Below, in pieces: positions 61,261 through 64,000 of a stretch of DNA of 64,000 nucleotides. This DNA comes from Fodinibacter sp038258215 (GTDB lineage: Bacteria > Actinomycetota > Actinomycetes > Actinomycetales > Dermatophilaceae), in contig JBBSQC010000005.1 of NCBI GenBank assembly GCA_038258215.1, forward strand, positions 70,979 through 134,978, read 5' to 3'. The notes beneath the pieces were generated by a model. It saw only the letters and a program-made list of their open reading frames with translations, was not told the DNA's origin and made no database searches. The translations under genes and the position numbers were made by a program. Each line of letters starts with the position of its first letter. Position 1 is the stretch's first letter.

Positions 61261-62277
61261 ATGAGCCACGAGATTGAGACCCACGGCGACGACGCAGCAG
61301 CGATCTTCGCCCGCACCGACCCCTGGCACCGCCTGGGCACCACCGTCGCCGGGGACGCCTTCACCGCCCAGGACGCGATGACCATCGGCCACCTCGGCGG
61401 GTGGGACGTGCGCAAGGTCCCCCTCACCGCCGCCGACATCACCGAAGACAGCGTCACCACGGTGGAGGTGCCGGGATACGCCACCGTCCACACCAACCCG
61501 TTCACCGGCGAGCCCGAAGCGCTCGGGGTCGTCGGGTCCACGTATCGCCCGCTGCAGAACGAGGAGCACGCCGAGTTCCTCAACCACCTCTGCGACGCCT
61601 CCGGGGCGATCTTCGACACCGCTGGGTCGCTGCGCGGGGGCCGGCAGGTGTTCGTCACCATGCGCCTCCCCGACGGCATCCTCGTCGGGGGGGTCGATCG
61701 GGTCGAGTTGTCCATCGCCGCCCTGAACAGCCACGACGGCAACAGCGCGTTCCGCCTGCTGGTGACCCCGGTGCGGGTGGTCTGCGCGAACACCCAGGCC
61801 GCCGCGCTGGCCGGGTTCGTGTCCTGCATCACCATCCGGCACACCAGCGGCGCGACAGCTGCCGTGGCCGCCGCCCGGGACGCCCTGGGGTTGACGTTCG
61901 CCTACGCCGATGCCTTCGCCGCCCAGGCCGAGCAGCTGGTCAACACCACCATGACCGACGGCGCGTTCCACGACCTGATCCGCGCCACCTACCGAGCCCC
62001 CGGGGACGACGCCACGGCTCGGGTGAAGAAGGCCGCACAGGCCCGGTGGGCGACGCTGGCCGCGTTGTTCCACGACGCTCCCACCCAAGCAGGCGTGCGC
62101 GGCACCGCGTGGGCCGGGTACCAGGCGGTGGTGGAGTACGTCGACCACTACGCCCCCGTCAGGGCGAGCAGCGCCGCTGACGCCGTCACAGCTCGGGCGC
62201 TGCGGGTGCTCACCAGTGAGGACCCGACCCGCACCAAGGAGGCGGCGTGGGCGACCCTGACCGGGGCCACGTCATGA
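61261..62277 (+). CDS. DUF932 family protein (phage/plasmid-like)
   Basis: 338 residues from ATG 61261, with GAAGGAG upstream. 'DPWHRLGTTVAGDAFTAQDA', 'RPLQNEEHAEFLNHLCDASG' and 'VTPVRVVCANTQAAALAGFV' with 'FAYADAFAAQAEQLVNTTMT' are the hallmark segments of DUF932 (TIGR03299) proteins. They are common on plasmids and conjugative elements next to ParB-like genes; function unproven. Confidence 0.85.
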   Translation: MSHEIETHGDDAAAIFARTDPWHRLGTTVAGDAFTAQDAMTIGHLGGWDVRKVPLTAADITEDSVTTVEVPGYATVHTNPFTGEPEALGVVGSTYRPLQNEEHAEFLNHLCDASGAIFDTAGSLRGGRQVFVTMRLPDGILVGGVDRVELSIAALNSHDGNSAFRLLVTPVRVVCANTQAAALAGFVSCITIRHTSGATAAVAAARDALGLTFAYADAFAAQAEQLVNTTMTDGAFHDLIRATYRAPGDDATARVKKAAQARWATLAALFHDAPTQAGVRGTAWAGYQAVVEYVDHYAPVRASSAADAVTARALRVLTSEDPTRTKEAAWATLTGATS

Positions 62278-62537
62278 CCACGACGCCCGCGCCCGTCTGC
62301 GCGCTGCGCCCGCCCCGCCTCGGGGTCGTGCTGGACGAGCCCGGTTATGGGGTGGTGCTGGTGGACCACCGGGGACGAGACGTGATCCTCAGCGACCTCG
62401 GGGGGACCCTCGACGTCGGGCTGCACCACTCGCTGGCCCTGACCCCCGCCCTGGCGCGGGATCTCGCCGCCGCGTTGACCCGGTTCGCGGACCACCACGA
62501 CCCACCCCACCAACGCCCACTGAAACCGACCGGCTGA
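62274..62537 (+). CDS. Hypothetical protein coupled to DUF932
   Basis: 87 residues from ATG 62274, overlapping the DUF932 stop as ATGA. 'VLDEPGYGVVLVDHRGRDVI' and 'LHHSLALTPALARDLAAALT' suggest a small alpha/beta protein. No known motif. Confidence 0.6.
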   Translation: MTTTPAPVCALRPPRLGVVLDEPGYGVVLVDHRGRDVILSDLGGTLDVGLHHSLALTPALARDLAAALTRFADHHDPPHQRPLKPTG

Positions 62538-62555
62538 ACCAGCCGAACAGGTCAA

Positions 62556-62595
62556 CAGGTCCCGGCGCGTGACGCAGACACCGCGCCGGGACCTG
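62556..62595. terminator. Bidirectional hairpin between convergent genes
   Basis: CAGGTCCCGGCGCG (62556-62569) and CGCGCCGGGACCTG (62582-62595), a perfect 14-bp stem with a 12-nt loop, 18 bp after the coupled small gene and 40 bp before the HNH gene end. Confidence 0.65.
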
Positions 62596-62635
62596 CCACG
62601 CCCGCCACAGCACCATCTTCACTACAGCGTCTCCG

Positions 62636-63133
62636 TCACCACAGGGGCAGCTGCTCTCCGAACAGCGCGAGGAGTCGTTCGCGGTCGGCGGCGACCAGCG
62701 CCGGGTCGGTACGTGCCATGTCCCGCAGCTCCCTGGCACGGCGGCGCGCCCCGCGCGGGTCACCGAGCGGTGAGCCGGAGCGTTCCTTACGGATCGCCCA
62801 CTCCCGCCGGTTCTCCACGTAGGAGGAGGCGACGACGTGATCGGGGTCGGGTCGCTGACACAGCGGGTTGTCGCAGCGGTGCCCCAGCACCTCCACCCCG
62901 GCGAGGGCCTCGACGCCGTGGGCGAGGGCGAACGCGAACCGGTGCGCGATGACCACCTGACCCGGCTGGACCCAAAAGCGCCCGTGACCTCGCCCTGAGA
63001 TGGCCCCACACCACCACCAACATGGAGACCCGGGCACGGCGGTGATCTTCGCGGTGTACCGGGCCAGCACCCCGTGATCCTGAACCGCCACGGCGAGACG
63101 CTGAAGGCCGGCCGCCCCGAGCGCCCTACCCAC
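62636..63133 (-). CDS. HNH endonuclease-like protein
   Basis: 165 residues from GTG 63133, overlapping the upstream gene by eight bases and preceded by AGGACGG. 'CWWWCGAISGRGHGRFWV', 'IAHRFAFALAHG', 'VLGHRCDNPLCQRPDPDHVV' and 'SSYVENRREWA' form the HNH betabetaalpha-metal module with 'HRCDNPLC' typical of mobile-element HNH proteins. The C-terminal ~50 residues are basic and helical. Confidence 0.8.
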   Translation of the reverse strand: MGRALGAAGLQRLAVAVQDHGVLARYTAKITAVPGSPCWWWCGAISGRGHGRFWVQPGQVVIAHRFAFALAHGVEALAGVEVLGHRCDNPLCQRPDPDHVVASSYVENRREWAIRKERSGSPLGDPRGARRRARELRDMARTDPALVAADRERLLALFGEQLPLW

Positions 63134-63512
63134 CGCCGTCCTGCTCGTCGTCGGGATTGGTGTTGGTGGTGCTGCTGTCGGTGGTGGTGCTCGAGGTGGT
63201 GGGCCGGGTGCTCTTCGCGAGGCGGCGCAGGCGGGTGACATCGCGCGGGGTGACGCAGTCCCCGCACCAGTCCGCTGCTTCGGCCCAGGTCGCGCCTTCG
63301 TCTTCGACCATCTGGGTGAGCGCGTCGGCTGCGCGTTGCTCGTACATCGCGATCGCTGCGTCGCGTTCGCGCATCGCGGTGGTGACCCACACCCCCAACC
63401 GGCTCAGGCGCTTCTCCCGCTCCACCCTCCCCGCTCGGAGCCGCGCCTGCGATTCCAGCGCCTCCCGCCGTGCCGTCTGCCTGGCGCTCTGCTTCCCCAC
63501 TGTGGTGCTCAT
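63126..63512 (-). CDS. Hypothetical helical protein
   Basis: 128 residues from ATG 63512, with GGAAGGA upstream. The N-terminal half is strongly basic and coiled-coil-like ('TARREALESQARLRAGRVER', 'LSRLGVWVTTAMRERDAAIA'), then 'WAEAADWCGDCVTPRDVTRL' and a Thr/Ser/Asp tail. Next to the putative oriT, so a relaxosome accessory (MobC-like) role is conceivable but no RHH motif is evident. Confidence 0.6.
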   Translation of the reverse strand: MSTTVGKQSARQTARREALESQARLRAGRVEREKRLSRLGVWVTTAMRERDAAIAMYEQRAADALTQMVEDEGATWAEAADWCGDCVTPRDVTRLRRLAKSTRPTTSSTTTDSSTTNTNPDDEQDGGG

Positions 63513-63867
63513 GACCGTGATCCTTCCCGCCGCCGGTGACTGTCCTCTCTTCTACAAGCCGGCGAGGCCGCCTTACCGGACACCAATCACGAAACTTTCT
63601 CAGATTCATTTCCCAGCCCCCGCCACCCGGACCCCTCGACCCACGACAAGACCGCGGATCCGACCGCCGATTCCAGCGCCGCCGACGTCAGATCCGCGAC
63701 AGCGTCGACCGCTCGACACCGTGACCCGTGACCGCCGCCCCCTCGACCGCAACGTCCCCCCTCCAAACGACGCGATGTCGTGGCCTACACACCTCTTGCA
63801 TCCGCGGTAATAGATTTCGCAACGAGCGTCCGGTAAGGCCGCCGCGGCGGCTTATCGATACGTGACG
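63513..63867. other. Candidate oriT region with spaced inverted repeat
   Basis: 355 bases between divergent genes, without a supported ORF. GCCTTACCGGAC (63570-63581), 8 nt, CGAAA (63590-63594) on the left is mirrored by TTTCG (63815-63819), 8 nt, GTCCGGTAAGGC (63828-63839) on the right. It lies directly before a MobF relaxase gene, where oriT is usually found. No nic site could be identified. Confidence 0.5.
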
Positions 63868-64000
63868 ATGTCGATCCACACGCTGACCGCGGGGTCGGGG
63901 TATGACTACCTGACCCGGCAGGTCGCGGCGAACGACCGCACCGAGGGCGGCTACACCGGGTTGGCGTCGTACTACACCGACAAGGGCGAGACCCCCGGGG
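63868..64000 (+). CDS. MobF (TrwC-type) relaxase, N-terminal start (partial)
   Basis: The first 44 codons from ATG 63868; GTG 63862 is an alternative. The opening 'MSIHTLTAGSGYDYLTRQVA' and 'GGYTGLASYYTDKGETPG' are typical of actinobacterial TrwC/MobF relaxases, including the Tyr residues that attack the nic site. The enzyme would nick oriT, carry the strand to the recipient and unwind DNA through a C-terminal helicase domain. The helicase part lies beyond the window. Confidence 0.85.
   Translation, partial: MSIHTLTAGSGYDYLTRQVAANDRTEGGYTGLASYYTDKGETPG

Overview
The window is high-GC actinobacterial DNA (roughly 70% G+C, strong G/C third-position bias, frequent GTG starts). Mca (mycothiol S-conjugate amidase) points to a mycothiol-producing actinomycete. 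The order coaA - phoH - uppS - hlyIII - mca - DUF4307 - greA - metB - cbs - thiolase resembles the Rv1092c-Rv1074c block of Mycobacterium tuberculosis. Gene content and style suggest Micrococcales, possibly Intrasporangiaceae; that placement is inference.

1-39.2 kb is core chromosome. It holds the end of coaA; a secreted lytic transglycosylase; PIN-PhoH ATPase; a Z-isoprenyl diphosphate synthase; a hemolysin-III membrane protein; mca with a small coupled membrane protein; greA; a MutL-like ATPase coupled to a class V aminotransferase; a Tat-lipoprotein dioxygenase; sulfur amino acid genes (metB, cbs, msrA); lipid enzymes (dienoyl-CoA reductase, thiolase); a Bax-inhibitor-1 protein; a tRNA with UAA anticodon and an unusually short variable arm; a PadR/HAAS pair; a tightly overlapping run ftsB-like - DUF501 - ppx behind eno; psuK-psuG; a SurA-like lipoprotein with mazG; mfd; a 50-residue LAFTG (sortase-signal) peptide beside a processive glycosyltransferase; and an APS kinase with an unusual N-terminal half overlapping a TauE/SafE transporter. 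Start/stop overlaps (ATGA or GTGA) define most operons.

39.2-64 kb is accessory DNA. It starts with an ArsR/SRPBCC operon and a toxin-antitoxin pair whose antitoxin is frameshifted. A 6.7-kb element with three tyrosine-recombinase-type genes plus a small TnpC-like gene (Tn554/RIT style) sits inside a serine resolvase gene. Removing it restores a 191-codon resolvase reading frame exactly, and both junctions carry the 7-bp sequence ACGCCCG.

Beyond the resolvase lies what looks like an integrated conjugative element or plasmid: two paralogous multi-HTH proteins with 'HGPFP' repeats, UPF0158 and DUF6933 proteins, a TPR protein, VapBC with a palindromic operator, an ECF sigma factor with a partner protein, a ParB-like protein, a DUF932 protein, an HNH nuclease, and the start of a MobF (TrwC-type) relaxase. 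The roughly 350-bp gap before the relaxase has a spaced inverted repeat and is a candidate oriT. A diverged ~96-bp repeat occurs in direct orientation at 39.27 and 55.92 kb. Four accessory genes are frameshifted, split or truncated, and I saw no such damage in the core region, which suggests real decay rather than general sequencing error.
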